The notes: generated by a model not told the origin, from the sequence alone. Shown: positions 27,654-39,215, numbered from the stretch's first letter. The stretch: DNA of 64,000 nucleotides from Brachyhypopomus gauderio (GCF_052324685.1 NC_135220.1:3593216-3657215), one strand, 5' to 3'. Numbers and translations are program-made.

Positions 27654-29065
27654 ATGATTAAAATGCAGTTGCTAAATAGCAGTCTGAATGATTTGATTTC
27701 CAACAGGGATTAGCTGAAGAGATGGGACAGGATACAGAGGCAATTTGTACTGTTCATGCAAGAGGAGAAATCCACCCCATGTCATTTTTTCTTCCTCAAA
27801 TGAATTTCTCTTTGTACAACACATTTAGAACACGTCACTGAGCAGGTTTACAGAAATAATATACAGAGAATCCAGGTCCAGGGACCCAGTCCAAGCCAAC
27901 AACCTTCCCAAAAAAAAAAAAACCCAAGAGGTCTGAGAAATATGCTGCATCAAAACATACATGAAATCTGATATGTATGATTTTATCATGCAGTGGTCTC
28001 ATTAAAGCAAATGAGGGAACAGTAATAGAAGAGAAAATGGAGATACCCGAAAAAAGCAATGCTAAAATCCATTCTACATGTGTGAAGTCAGTGTTGGGAT
28101 GACTCAACATCACACATGACCATATACATGTGCTTTAATGTAATTAATTCAAGGAAACATCATTTTATTTGAGTGATGTTTATGATGTGAGAATTGAATA
28201 CTACTTAAAGAAACATTAACCTCTGTGATATCAAATAGTGTATGTTTCTGTATAACGATAGCACTGACATCACATGTACACAAGACCCACACCAGAGCTA
28301 CTAACAATTATTACATTCAAGCATGGAAAACTGTAATAATAAATAAATCGTATACACTGTGGTAAAAGAAACCTGCATTCTGGTATTGATAATGATAAGA
28401 CACAGGCAGAACAATAAGTATTCAATACTTATTAATAGTATTAACCATTATATTTTAATAAACGTATATTTTAAACATTTCACAATCCATCAAATGACTC
28501 ATATTCATCATATTTCTAATATTCAAATATGAATAAATAGGAATGTGTTCAAATGTTGCACACAAACAACTGGCCCTTGATTTGTTAAAGTGCAGTATCT
28601 TGGAAGAAGATATTAAATGGAATTTCAAAATCTTAAACAGAAAACAGTATAATGTATTACATCATTAAGTGCAGATTATTTCTGCTATGAACACAGAATC
28701 ACCATACCATTTGGTCCAAATAATTAATCTGTATTAATTGAGATTTCAGCAATCTGTGAATTCTGCCATAAAGACAAGGCCCATTCCAGGGTGAGCTGAT
28801 ACTGCTCGATCATTCTCAGCCCAAAAGAAATAATCCAGTCCAGCTGGTTTTACAATGTAGATGGTCAATCTGGATTCCTGTAGTCCCTTATTTCTTCATC
28901 TTCTGATCCCCTTTGAGAAAGCAGAATGTCACCCTAGAAACCTTACAGGTGAAATTACTATTTTAAAAACAGCAACTCCCAATGTAGTGTACACTATCTG
29001 CAACCAAAGGACTGCAAGGAAAACCGAGACCACCTATCCTAGATTAGGAGATGCTGGAGGTATGT
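27654..29065. other. convergent intergenic stretch, no gene seen
   Basis: This lies between the 3' ends of fbxw12 (plus) and the AIG1/ADTRP-family gene (minus). It is AT-rich with only short open frames and no recognisable exons. The right-hand part is presumably 3' UTR of the minus-strand gene. Confidence 0.5.
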
Positions 29066-30444
29066 CTAAGATGGTGGGTCTTGCTGGACTGGCCTCTCAC
29101 CTGCCTTGCTCCAGATTACCAGACTGAGCTTCTCTCCCAGCAGGTAAATGGGGACCATGCTGACAGAAGCAATGGCCAGGAACACAATCAAGCCTACCAG
29201 ACTGAGGTGGGCCAGAATGGGGTACACCCAGATCCCCGAAATGTGGCGAACCCATAAGACCCTAAAGAATTTATATATAAAAGAGAATACAAATCACTAT
29301 ATTAGACTGTTGCCATTTATAGTTAAATTAACTATCTTTATTCAGACTTCTTGAACATTCTAGCTAGGAACCATTACAAAATGTTAGATTCAAAAGAGTA
29401 ATTTAGCATTCGTCATAAAAAGCATCAAGAAGTCGTTACCACGCCAAGTACAGTGATGCAAACAGAGCCAGGCTGAGGATGCCTTTGGGACGGCTGGGGT
29501 ATTGGTGATGTTGCAGAAACATCTGCAGCAGAAGTAAAGGAAAGACTACACTGTGCTGTGAGGGGAAGAGAAACACATGACAACAGTAAACAACAGTCCA
29601 CTGCAAAACAGCAAGACTAATACTGGGGCAACGTTTAATAAAATAGCTTTTATTAACCACAAACGGATAAGCACACTAAAACGTTACATATTTAAGTGTT
29701 TTGGGACATTTAGATCCTTCGGGCCAAAATGGGAATAAAACTTACCAAGGCGTGATTAAGCCAAAGAGGAATTATTTCGTCTATATACTTCGGATAGACC
29801 AACTCACGATTGTAGGCGTAGAGGGACCAGAAGGAGCCGCACACAAACTGAAACGAAAAAGGTGCGGTTAGTTCAAATGGACGCTCGTCTACACCCCGAG
29901 CTTCATGCTGGCGAGCTAGGCGTCTTTTTAAACGGGGAACAGACTCACGGTGCCAACGGGAACAGCCAGAACGGTGAAACATGCATCTCTCGCCGTTACA
30001 AGCACCTGCGGGATCCCCCGCGGCGCCCTTGTGCTCGGGAGCAGGTGTACCACATCAGTTACAGCACAGAGCCCAAAGAAGACCGTCTGCAACACCTGCA
30101 CACGGGGAAGGCAGTTAGGTTCACTACTGCAACTGTAGTTGACCTCCTACACGCAGTTAATCTAACTTAGTTTACCGTTCAAGACCTTTACAGTGAAGAA
30201 TATGGGAATAAAACATCAGCTATCTCACGACTCGGTAAGCACGTTTGGCCGGCTCAGAATCACTTACCAGGTTGATAAAAGTTAAATACTTCCAGCGACC
30301 TCCGTATGTCCGAAACCCAGGGTGTCTCTCTGAAATTTCTAACGAGCAATTAGTGTGAAGAACGAATACATACCAGGCAAAAACTGTAACGTGTATAAGC
30401 ATGCACAACTTGGGATTAATTACCGATCTGACAGTACCGGCCAT
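29066..30444 (-). CDS. AIG1/ADTRP-family membrane threonine hydrolase (5 exons)
   Basis: Polytopic membrane protein of the family whose human members AIG1 and ADTRP hydrolyse fatty-acid esters of hydroxy fatty acids. Exons on the minus strand: 30268-30444, 29949-30095, 29746-29847, 29440-29555 and 29066-29261, phases compatible, 245 residues (AIG1 245, ADTRP 230). Visible family blocks are GGRWKYLTFINL (catalytic-type Thr55), AYNRELVYPK, IIPLWLNHAL|HS (candidate catalytic His140/143), HHQYPSRPKG and GIWVYP...YLLGEKL. Several hydrophobic segments fit a multi-pass protein, beginning with PKLCMLIHVTVFAWYVFVLH near residues 11-30. Some blocks look closer to AIG1 (HHQYPSR, VFFGLC), others to ADTRP (RWKYLT, LSLVGL), so I do not assign a symbol; a third teleost paralogue is possible. 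A second in-frame ATG at 30516 would add 24 residues; 30444 fits the family better. The C-terminal tail after SKAG is provisional. Confidence 0.85.
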
Positions 30445-31761
30445 TTTTAATTCTAAACGAAACTGTGACCTCCTTCTTTTGAACTGTAACCAAATCGTTG
30501 CAAGCGGAATATACATGGCGCCCCCTACAGGAGCCTGTCATTACATTTCTGTCCACTAAAACTTCGACCCCGGAGACCTCCAGGATATTGCCCTGAATCA
30601 ATATTCATTTCAAATCTCCTGTGCCTAAAACTGCTATTTTTTTAAAGGTGAAAAACATTTATGCAAAAAATTTTTAGTGATGTATTTAAACATCATTATT
30701 CTATGGGTAACTTGGACGGCAGATATTTTAAGGAAGTATTTAGAGCTATATTTTTGTGTTACATTTACATTAAATCTATTAACCGTTTGCTAGTTATTCA
30801 GTTAATTACAAATTTGGAGGCTTGATCTTGTAAGCTTTCTTTTAAGTTACACATCACATTGAGCCTATACAGAGGTGTGCTCACTTGTCAATCAGTCTCA
30901 GCATTGACACACCGTCCCTTTCCACAGCAGTCAAGGACCTGATCTCTGTTGAACTGAAAACTGCATTGATCTGACACAACTGAACTTATTCTGAGGTCTC
31001 TCAGGGTTACAGATGGAAATGGAATAACGTGGTTGAAGGTGCAGACTGTCATCATAAGACTAACAGCTTCAGCCTATGTGTACTGACTAATCCGTTATTT
31101 ACACATAACGTACTAGGTTTCATTCAAATGCAATTCTTCCAAGCAGGCAAGACACACACCCACACACACACCCAGACAGAGAACTTACACCATCAGTTTT
31201 TTATGTAACTCGGTTCTATTTAATAGAAAGCAAATGTCTTTCCAGCTGCATCAATGCAAAGGCACATTTTAGCATAGTAAGTACACTTTAAGGAGTGGTA
31301 GGTCAAACACCAGCAGCATACCATTCCAAGATGCATTTAAGCATTCAATGGCCAGTAATCTGGAAAATGGTTCAAGAACACCTTCAGTATGAATTTAAGA
31401 GATCTGTGTCGTATATATTGTGATCCAAGAGGTATATTCTGACCTCGAGAAAAAAGCTAATTATAAGGCAATATTATAGTTTGCTGATATAAATGTTATT
31501 TCAACACATATAAGCAATTGTGTGGCATTGCACTTCATAACATTTTCACTGCATTTAATAGCATGTTCAATACACACACAGTAGTAAGTTATGCATTAAA
31601 AGCTGTGTTGCAAAACAAAGGCAGCACCTTTGACAAACAAATGTTGACATTCTATTACCTTTAATAGGGGGGTGTATTCAATCTGTAGTGTTTGCATACA
31701 ATATACGGTAAAAAAAAAAGAAAGAAAATTACGGATTAAAAGAAGATTATGGATATCGAGT
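30445..31761. other. intergenic / 3' UTR of Myb-hAT gene
   Basis: This contains the promoter side of the AIG1/ADTRP-family gene near 30445-30620 and, to the right, probable 3' UTR of the Myb-hAT gene on the same strand. No further open reading frame of note. ATTAAA-type signals on the minus strand occur near 31218 and 31553, but which is used cannot be told. Confidence 0.45.
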
Positions 31762-33585
31762 CTATACTGCATTGTTGTTCTCACCCCTTCGGCTCCGATA
31801 CTCTCTGTAGAGTAAAAGTCTCTCCGTGGCATGCTCTGGCAGTCTATTTCTTCGGGCTCGAACTATACATGCTGCCAGAGGATAGAGACGTTTGAATCCT
31901 CCTGAAGAGGCCGGGACAGCCAATAGTTTGCGGCTGACACTTCGTAACTGTGGGAAGCGAGTGGCCTCTCTCCAAAATACCTGGACGGAAGCATCTCCGT
32001 CCAGCAAAGGTTCTGATATATAGAGGTCCAGCTCTGAGACAGTGGTTGCCTTCGGGGCAGGCTGCATGAATCTAAAGATCTTCTTGCTCTTGATGTTGCT
32101 CAAACGGGCAGCTCGTGTGACAGGTCTGCTCGTGTGGCCACTGTCATCAAGATCCACACTGCTTTCCTCAACTGGAATCCATGTGTTGGTTTCACTCAGT
32201 GTGGATTCTAGTATCGAACAAGCCCAGTACTTTGTAGGTGGAACAAGCATGGCACCTTCAGTTACTTCTTCACCATCATCAAAAGGCTGAAGCTTAATGC
32301 GCGGGTCCAGGACCGTGGCTAGTATGACATCTTTTTGCATAATGAGAGTTTGGAAGTAGTCTTGCAGGCCAGAGCGGAGAGCTTTGCAGAAATAGCTATA
32401 ATTTGTGGATTTGACCTTGAGGGTTTTATCCAGACCAATAAGAGTTGGAATGACGAGGGAGAATGTGACGCCATCATCTTGAAGTACTTGGATGGCTTCT
32501 TCAAAGGGCTCCAACAGGCCTATAATATCCACCACTTGTTCACGCTTGACATGGATCACTGGTGGAGAAATAGTATTCTCATTTACCTCTTTGCGGGCTT
32601 GTGTCAAAACGGCGATCACTGAGCCCCAGGAAAACTCCTGTACTAGTTTGCGAATGATAGCAAAAGTGGAGTTCCAAGAGTAGCTGTTGTAGTTGTATGG
32701 ACTCGCAAGGGTGAGTTTGCATTCCTTCACAAGTACGTCATTCCAGTAGGTACTGCGGCGGAAGAAGGCCACAATATCCTGCACCTGAGAGAGCACGTAC
32801 TCCGCAGATCTGGAGGACTTCAGTGCTTCCTTGATAACCAAGTTCAGCAGGCTGCTAATGCAGTCCATGTTTTTGCCGAACAGAATATCGGATAAGTTCA
32901 CCGTAGAGTCTTGATCATCAAGGAAGTCCAACAACTCATCTTCGTCGGGGTCGTTCTTCTGCGCACTGTGCATAATCTTGTAGTTGCAGAAAAGATCGTG
33001 TGTGGCAATGGTGTTCTTGGCCTCATAAGCCAGGACGTAGCCAATATTGTGATGAAACAGGCCGTAGCTAAGGAGCACAGCGTCCAGCTCCCTCCTCATC
33101 AAGATATTAAAGTTATTTCGATCTAAAGTACGAAAAGCGACCATCGGTCTATGAATGGTCCAATCATCCGCAAAGAAATGCAGCTGAACAGCGAGAACAT
33201 GTTCAGAATACTCACTGCACCAAATATCTGCAGTGACGTGAACACTGGCACCGTCTCCACCAACAGTGACACACTCCCTGAGCTGTTTAATCAGATGTGG
33301 TTTAACAATCTTCTCCACCTCATCATAAAGCTTCAGTGCCATTGTGCGATGGGAAAGTCTGGGGTAATGGGGACCAATACTAGCCAGGAAGTGACGGAAC
33401 CCAGACCCCTCAACAACACTGAGTGGCAGCATGTCTTCTGCCACCATGTGGAGCACCGCCTCTGTGAAGGTCTTCTGCTGAGACTGCATACGTTTTGTGT
33501 CTTTATTAAAGTCTGCTTTCATCCGCTTGCTTGTTCCGAGTTTCTGTTTTCTCCTCGGAACCCTGGCATTTCTGGCTGCGGTTAA
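31762..33585 (-). CDS. hAT transposase-like exon (607 codons)
   Basis: This long uninterrupted exon is the last exon of the preceding gene model, listed separately because its origin differs. It is preceded by a strong acceptor (T-rich tract then TTTGCAG) and has no Met for its first 21 codons, so it must be entered by splicing. The N-terminal BED zinc finger typical of hAT transposases is absent here and was not found in the intron upstream. The C-terminal hATC dimerisation region is well kept, whereas RNase H-fold catalytic positions look degenerate. I saw no flanking terminal inverted repeats or 8-bp duplication. Open frame plus lost catalytic residues fits a domesticated transposase. A recently decayed element remains possible. 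Confidence 0.8.
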   Translation of the reverse strand, partial: LTAARNARVPRRKQKLGTSKRMKADFNKDTKRMQSQQKTFTEAVLHMVAEDMLPLSVVEGSGFRHFLASIGPHYPRLSHRTMALKLYDEVEKIVKPHLIKQLRECVTVGGDGASVHVTADIWCSEYSEHVLAVQLHFFADDWTIHRPMVAFRTLDRNNFNILMRRELDAVLLSYGLFHHNIGYVLAYEAKNTIATHDLFCNYKIMHSAQKNDPDEDELLDFLDDQDSTVNLSDILFGKNMDCISSLLNLVIKEALKSSRSAEYVLSQVQDIVAFFRRSTYWNDVLVKECKLTLASPYNYNSYSWNSTFAIIRKLVQEFSWGSVIAVLTQARKEVNENTISPPVIHVKREQVVDIIGLLEPFEEAIQVLQDDGVTFSLVIPTLIGLDKTLKVKSTNYSYFCKALRSGLQDYFQTLIMQKDVILATVLDPRIKLQPFDDGEEVTEGAMLVPPTKYWACSILESTLSETNTWIPVEESSVDLDDSGHTSRPVTRAARLSNIKSKKIFRFMQPAPKATTVSELDLYISEPLLDGDASVQVFWREATRFPQLRSVSRKLLAVPASSGGFKRLYPLAACIVRARRNRLPEHATERLLLYREYRSRRGENNNAV

Positions 33586-35106
33586 CTGCAAAAAAATGTT
33601 ACAAAAACAAACAATTGATTCACATATACAGACAGATGTGAAGAACCCCATTCTCTTATTACACAGCAAAAACTGGAGTGTTAAATTTTGAGGGTTAAAC
33701 ATTTCCGAGTTGATTTTCACTCCCAAAGAGTAATTTTAACACTGTTAGATTTATGATGTTCAGTGTTGGAGTTATCTGACCGAGTTGATCAAATCGGTGT
33801 TAATCCAACTAAATAACTCCCGCAAAGATGTCGTTAAACTCCGCCCACGGATTTCACCTCGGCTGGAGAAAATCAGCGCCATTTATCTCTTGGTGAAATA
33901 TGTACACGGTGAGTGTTATTTATTCAGTCTTATTGAAAAAGGTTTAATTTGATTATGTGAAATGCATTATGTACAATAAAACACCCCCGGATGTTATATA
34001 CGTACAAAACCTTGATGCCAGGGACCAAATAACAAACTTGAGGTGATTAGCACAGTTAATGTTAGCATACTTAACCTAGCTAAGTTAGCAAACTGATAGC
34101 GATAGCTAGCTAGCTAGCACTCCATAATTTGACAGTGAGGATTATAATTATTAATTAAACTAATTAAAATAAATGCATAATTGTATCAAAACAATACTTG
34201 TCTTCAAACTAAGACCAACGTCTGTTTTTATACGCTAGGGTCTAGTGTTAGGGTCTTTCAGTTTAAAATGGTGCAGCATTTACTGGCGCCAGAATGGAAC
34301 AGCACCGCAGTTTATTGTGGAACAGGGAAAAACTAAATTGGTGAACCTAAACTGTATCACTGTATCAAGGTGTATGTAGTATTATTGTATTATTAAGCAA
34401 GGTTATGTGTGTGTTTCACAATTAGTGTGTGCGTTTATTTTAGGTGCAGGTGTTTTTCCCCGGAGATGGAAAGCAGTATTTCTGGACCTTTATGGGTCTC
34501 CTAGGTAGAAGTGAGCGGGTCTTGAAGAGCCCCCATGAGAGGTGAGGGCTCCCCTTATGTTCGGGGACTAGTTGTGTTGACTAGTATGTACCAGTTCACT
34601 TCTGGTTATTGTATCCTTTATTTGGATTACGTGACGGGTTTTGTGCTGGTGCACTTTATTCATTAAATCCTTCATTTTCAATGAGACTGGTGTGATTGTG
34701 TCCTTCTTTTACTTGAGCACCATTGCTAGTCACATCTGAACTTAATTTCTACAATGAATTTAATATTCAATCAATTACCTTTTCAACAAACTTTATTATT
34801 ATTATTTAAGTTTTTACTACTCTTTTTCAATGGGAATCTAATTAAAGTGAATTAGCACACAAGTTTGTGGACAGGTGTGCTTTCTGGGTGGTGCTCCGTC
34901 TCCTCCACTCTCTTCAAGCCCTCCAAGCTCTCCTCCATCTCCGTTACCTGTAGTTTTCTCCTCCCTGCTCCAACATCTTTACTTTCACTCAACCAGCCCA
35001 GCACCTCCTGCCTCCATGCGTCTGTCTAACTGTCTAGTTAGAACAATGAAGAAACTGCACTCTTTAATATGTGGTTATCATTCCTCCATAATTCTAATAA
35101 ATTGTG

Positions 35107-35143
<37 letters not shown>

Positions 35144-37349
35144 AAATTTGTATAATAAATACCTGTAGGCACGTAATGTGTAAATATGAACTGAATTTAA
35201 AATCAAGACTTTCTTAAACACTAATGAAGTGATTGCCTCAGGGTGTTTATTGAGGGGGTGGAATTCAACACACTAATGTTTCCATAGACATCAATGTTAA
35301 CTATGTAGTTAAATGCATCAAAGCATTGATAATAATCAATAATAATCTCTTTCTGAAAGTATAAACCATACAAATACACACTCTGCGGACACAAAGAAAG
35401 CATGTCGTCACCAATACTGATTTTACAATTCAAGAACAGACTCACTATTCTTACCTGTTCAGGAACATCTGTTACTGGGTCTGAATCCAAAACAACATCA
35501 CAACAAAAATCTTCCAAATTCATTTCAGTAGGTAGTGTTGTAGCTGCTCTTCGCTAGGACACAGATATTTTTTTGTATTAATTAGAATGAACATTTTTAC
35601 ATTTTAAGTCCCCATTCAAGCATTCATTACAAAGTCAGTAACATGTGCCTCCATATTGAAATAAGTCTACATATTCTGAAAGTCATTCTGATGTCAAACT
35701 GACATTACAAGCAGTGTCCACCTGAAAACAGTTCCTACATGGTAGTATTAAGCCACTTATTCATCAACAACAAAACACTCCAAGCCAACATTACATCAGA
35801 AACATTACAACACCATACCTTGTTTTTCTCTACACAACAAGACATGTTTGTTTCCTTTTGTACAAACAGGTCCAAACAAGGCAATTCTCCATCATCCAGC
35901 ACCAAATCACCAGTCTCCAGTTTGCGCTTTAAAGTTGAATACCAGTGATTCTTGATAGAGTTATCAGTCCTGTGAAGGGAAATAAAAAAATTCCAGCTTG
36001 CTAAACCAGGCCAAGTTCGGTTCAGAACTAATATAGTTAAATAATTAATGGCAAAACATGGATATAGTTGCTGTTTAGTAGTAAAATGATTATTAAGATC
36101 TATACAGGTTTCTGCTGGTCTGACCAGTCCCACCTAAAATAAACTTGAAAGCAATCCCAGATGCATTGAATAAAAACTTACAAATTTACAAACAAAAACA
36201 AACCAAATAATGCAATAATGTTGATATACAATGCTCAAAGCATGATTTAAAAAACAGTACGCTGAAAGAATAGTTTAAGAATGACTTTAAACTTTATGAA
36301 TAAACTTTAAGTCACATATGATTTCTTCAGTTCTCCTTTCACTGGACCATGTGTCATAATAAATCAAAATAAAATATACCTTCCGGGGAGCAATTTCGAA
36401 ATCTTAGCCCAACGATTTCCTAACTTATTATGAGCTTTACAGATGAGAACATCTTCTTCTGTGGTCCAGGAGTTTTTATTTACTGACGGGTCCAGGTGGT
36501 TGTGCCAACGCTCTCTGCACTGCTTTCCTCTGCGACCCTTTAGGTGTCTAGCAATCCTTGTCCACTTTTTCTCTCCAAACTTTGTCACAAATTCAATTAG
36601 CTTTGGAAATTAAGAGATTTGTTAGAAAACATATATGTTATATGTAACATACGCTTGTGTGTGTGTCTTCAGTTTACAAAGCACACTTCAAGGCTTACTT
36701 TTTCATCTTCTTCCTTAGTCCAACTTCCCTTGACAAGGTCTGGGTCCAATACAGTAGTGAACCGATACCTACAATCCTGCTCAGTGCGTCCCTATGGAGA
36801 TTATAATACAAAAAAAAAAAAAAAAAAACTTTTTTAGCTTTTATATACTACTCCCGCATACAATAATTAATAATAATTATTGAATAATATTGTTTTCTTT
36901 CATGGAAAACTCCTATAACTTACAGGTAAGAGCAAAGCAATTGAATTCCAATTGTGAGGGCCAAGGCGCTGAACTAGGGACTTGAGATTATTATCCTAAA
37001 TGGGGGTAGGGGAGGAAAAAAAAACCGACAAATTGGTAATTGGTAAGGACAAATAGGCAATTAAACAAATGCAATTCTGTCATCACTGCCTAGTAGTAGA
37101 AAGCTTTACACACAATTTTGATTCACTCAGCAAATTACCATAGTAAACAATCTTAGCTGAAGGTGTCCATCTCATTTACAGCACCTTCCCTTAACTAAAG
37201 GACAGTTTGTGTTTTTCTGCTGATATTAGCAGGCCTGAACCACTGCTAATATCACTTACTTCCTCAAGTGTCCATTTAGTCCTGGCATTTTCATCACTCG
37301 GTTCTGCTAGGACATCTGCTACAGGACAAAGGCTTTCAGTTTCCTCCAT
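31762..37349 (-). CDS. R1R2R3-Myb / hAT transposase-derived fusion gene (candidate, 7 coding exons)
   Basis: Coding exons on the minus strand: 37260-37349, 36924-36995, 36699-36791, 36380-36600, 35819-35969, 35455-35553 and 31762-33585. All joins are GT-AG and in phase, giving 849 residues. Residues 23-170 form a complete vertebrate-type R1R2R3 Myb DNA-binding domain: R1 (W26, W46, F65), R2 (W78, W98, W117 in CRERWHNH), R3 (W130, W149, W168 in IKNHW). It is closest by eye to B-Myb. After a short linker, exon 7 (residues 243-849, no internal stop) is hAT transposase-like: VHVTADIWCSEYS near residue 360, SWNSTF, ATVLDPRIK, and a C-terminal dimerisation block with FPQLRSVSRKLLAVPASSGG. The usual second catalytic Asp region and CxxH motif look altered (AYEAKN, CISSLLNL), so transposition activity is doubtful. 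No B-Myb C-terminal region is seen. Alternative: the hAT exon is a separate gene starting at the Met codon at 35523. Confidence 0.72.
33640..34720. repeat. unclassified exon-like dispersed repeat in last Myb-hAT intron
   Basis: On the plus strand the block starts near AAACTGGAGTGTTAAATT, has a GC-richer leader ending in a consensus donor (TACACG|GTGAGT near 33919), a later acceptor (TATTTTAG|GTGCAGGTG near 34443), and ends near ATTAAATCCTTCATTTTC. It resembles promoter-plus-first-exon sequence repeated in fish genomes. I could not identify a protein. Confidence 0.35.
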
Positions 37350-37352
37350 CAG

Positions 37353-38567
37353 GCTGAAAATATAATAAAGAAGAAATATTACGAAGCAGTCCTTGGCAGA
37401 TTATGTACGATAGAGAGATAGCTAAAAAAAAAAAAACCTCACCAATCCCACAGAGAAACTGTTTTGTTACAACATCATAAGACAGGGGTGCCCATTACGT
37501 TGATCGCATGACATTAAATAGTAGTGGATGACAGGCTATCGTCCATCTGCACTGACTGTTGTATCTATACACCGCCCCGGTAACAATTTACGTTCGCTAC
37601 CCCCCCCCCCCCCCCCTCAACAATTTACTGTAAATTAAGCCAATTAAGATTATGAGCAGATACATAATCTGAGTAAACTCAGATTATGTAGTACATATGA
37701 ACATATGAATATTTACTACTACATCACTGGTTATGAACTACTGCTGGGTGAGCCTAAGCAAGCTAACGTCAACCGCTTGTGAACGTTGAGTACCAAGCAT
37801 GAGGAGCAGTCCTCACTAATGGTTATTCTGACATTTTGACAAAACTCTCACTTCCACCTCTTTATTCAACTCTAGGTGCGAGTCCTTGAGGTGCTTAACT
37901 AAATGTGTGGTGTCTCCTCCTTTAGTCACAGGTGTTCTCACACACCGTTGGCACAACTGCGTTGTCCATCATTTCACACTGGCCGTCTGACACAAACGCA
38001 AAATACTTCCATACGAAACGTTTGACATTTTTTCTCAACAAGTAGCAGTGGACCAGTTTCTCCTGCTCTCACCGACACCGTTCACCGTGTTCGTGTTTCA
38101 ACGTCGTTGGTTTATCGGAGTCACAAAAAACGGAGCGTAGCGCCATTTGTCTGATAACTGTCGCATTTTTACCGAACATTACCGTTACAGGTGTGGTTTA
38201 CCTCCTGCGACGGTCCACTGAATGAGACAACTACACCAAAATGAAACAAACCGCGGTTCATTTCAAACCTTCCGGCAATTTCTTCATACTCTCCACAAAC
38301 TCCTAAATGGGCTAATTTAGTTAGCTTAGCTACTTCGCACCGTTAGCCACCACGTTTACCAGTCGGCTAATCATCTAGCTACGTTAACGGCGACAAGACT
38401 CGCCAAGAACTTGTTTTATCCGTATTACTCGCGTAAAGACAACGTTATACAGTGTCTACTACATCTACATACGCCCAAACTAGCTAAATACAGCACACAG
38501 TTAGCTAGCAGCTAACAAATTAGCCGAGTTAGCCAGCTAGTAGCTAATGAAACCTTATTCACATACC
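37353..38567 (-). other. 5' UTR intron and leader of the Myb-hAT gene
   Basis: The first coding exon begins at an acceptor (TTTTCAG before CCTGATGG at 37353), only four bases upstream of the ATG, so there must be an upstream non-coding exon. A good donor (GTTCAG|GTATGT) ends a likely leader exon at 38567. The intron holds a hAT remnant (37483 to about 38160). Confidence 0.55.
37483..38160 (-). mobile_element. hAT remnant with broken BED zinc-finger exon
   Basis: A hAT-like terminus CAGGGGTGCCCATTACGTTG starts at 37483. On the minus strand at about 37866-38045 one can read BED-finger pieces: KRFVWKYFAFVSDGQ in one frame, then TQLCQRCVRTPVTKGGDTTH and LVKHLKDSHLELNKE in another, so the finger is interrupted by a frame change. 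The opposite terminus was not found. A poly-C run and the AATTTACGTTCGC motif near 37590-37620 recur at about 49735-49790. The remnant sits inside the 5' UTR intron of the Myb-hAT gene. Confidence 0.65.
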
Positions 38568-38782
38568 TGAACACTGGCAGCGAAAAACGTTTTCAAGCCG
38601 TCTTCCAGTACTTACTATACCATCGACAGCCTCCAAATATGTCGAGTTAGGCGCGCACACACACTTGTCCCGATTTATTTCTCACATACGCGGTCATTCA
38701 GTGTGTTGTGGTGTGAAGCCCTTTTGCCTTTCTTGGTCCAAGCTGTAACGTATTTCCAGGTCGTACTGGTCGCAGTGAAGCG

Positions 38783-38791
38783 TTCCCGCGC
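38783..38791. promoter_or_regulatory. E2F-like site upstream of the Myb leader exon
   Basis: TTCCCGCGC (GCGCGGGAA on the minus strand) lies about 220 bases upstream of the proposed leader-exon donor in a CpG-rich patch. B-Myb genes are known E2F targets, so the site suits a mybl2-derived promoter. One short motif match is weak evidence. Confidence 0.35.
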
Positions 38792-39215
38792 AGAGGAAAA
38801 GAGGTTCATGCGCGTCAAAGCTGCGTTTAAACTGCGCAAAGATGACGTTCTCACATAGCATAGTGAGTTCTTTAAAAAAACGATTTCAGTAGCACACGTC
38901 TTTAATGTTAATGTTTAGATCTGCTTTTAGTTAAGAAACTCTCTTAAGAAGTCTTATTTACTTTATTACATTATGTTGGCTATTATTTTATAATTTGTCA
39001 CTTTATTTCATTATTTTATTGTGTTTGTTTCCTTTTTATCTTTATAAAATATATAAAATATTTTATTTTTATCTTCTTATCTTTGCTTTAATATTTTATT
39101 ATCTTACTTTACTTTTTTATATTTTGTTATTTTAATATTTTAATCTTTAATTTCTTTTAACATTTTCTTTATGTCTTATCTTTGCTTCCTTTTAATGTAT
39201 CTTTTTATGTATACT

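Noticed and set aside
32042-33585. Plus-strand frames opposite the hAT exon
   Set aside because: Shadows of the 607-codon minus-strand exon, with no family resemblance.
35221-35523. 100-codon minus-strand frame starting MNLEDFCCDV as a separate small gene
   Set aside because: The first part is exon 6 of the Myb-hAT gene; after the donor at 35455 it runs into intron. Kept only as an alternative start for the hAT part.
35735-36133. 132-codon minus-strand frame spanning Myb R3
   Set aside because: Only the 35819-35969 portion is exon; both sides are intron read-through.
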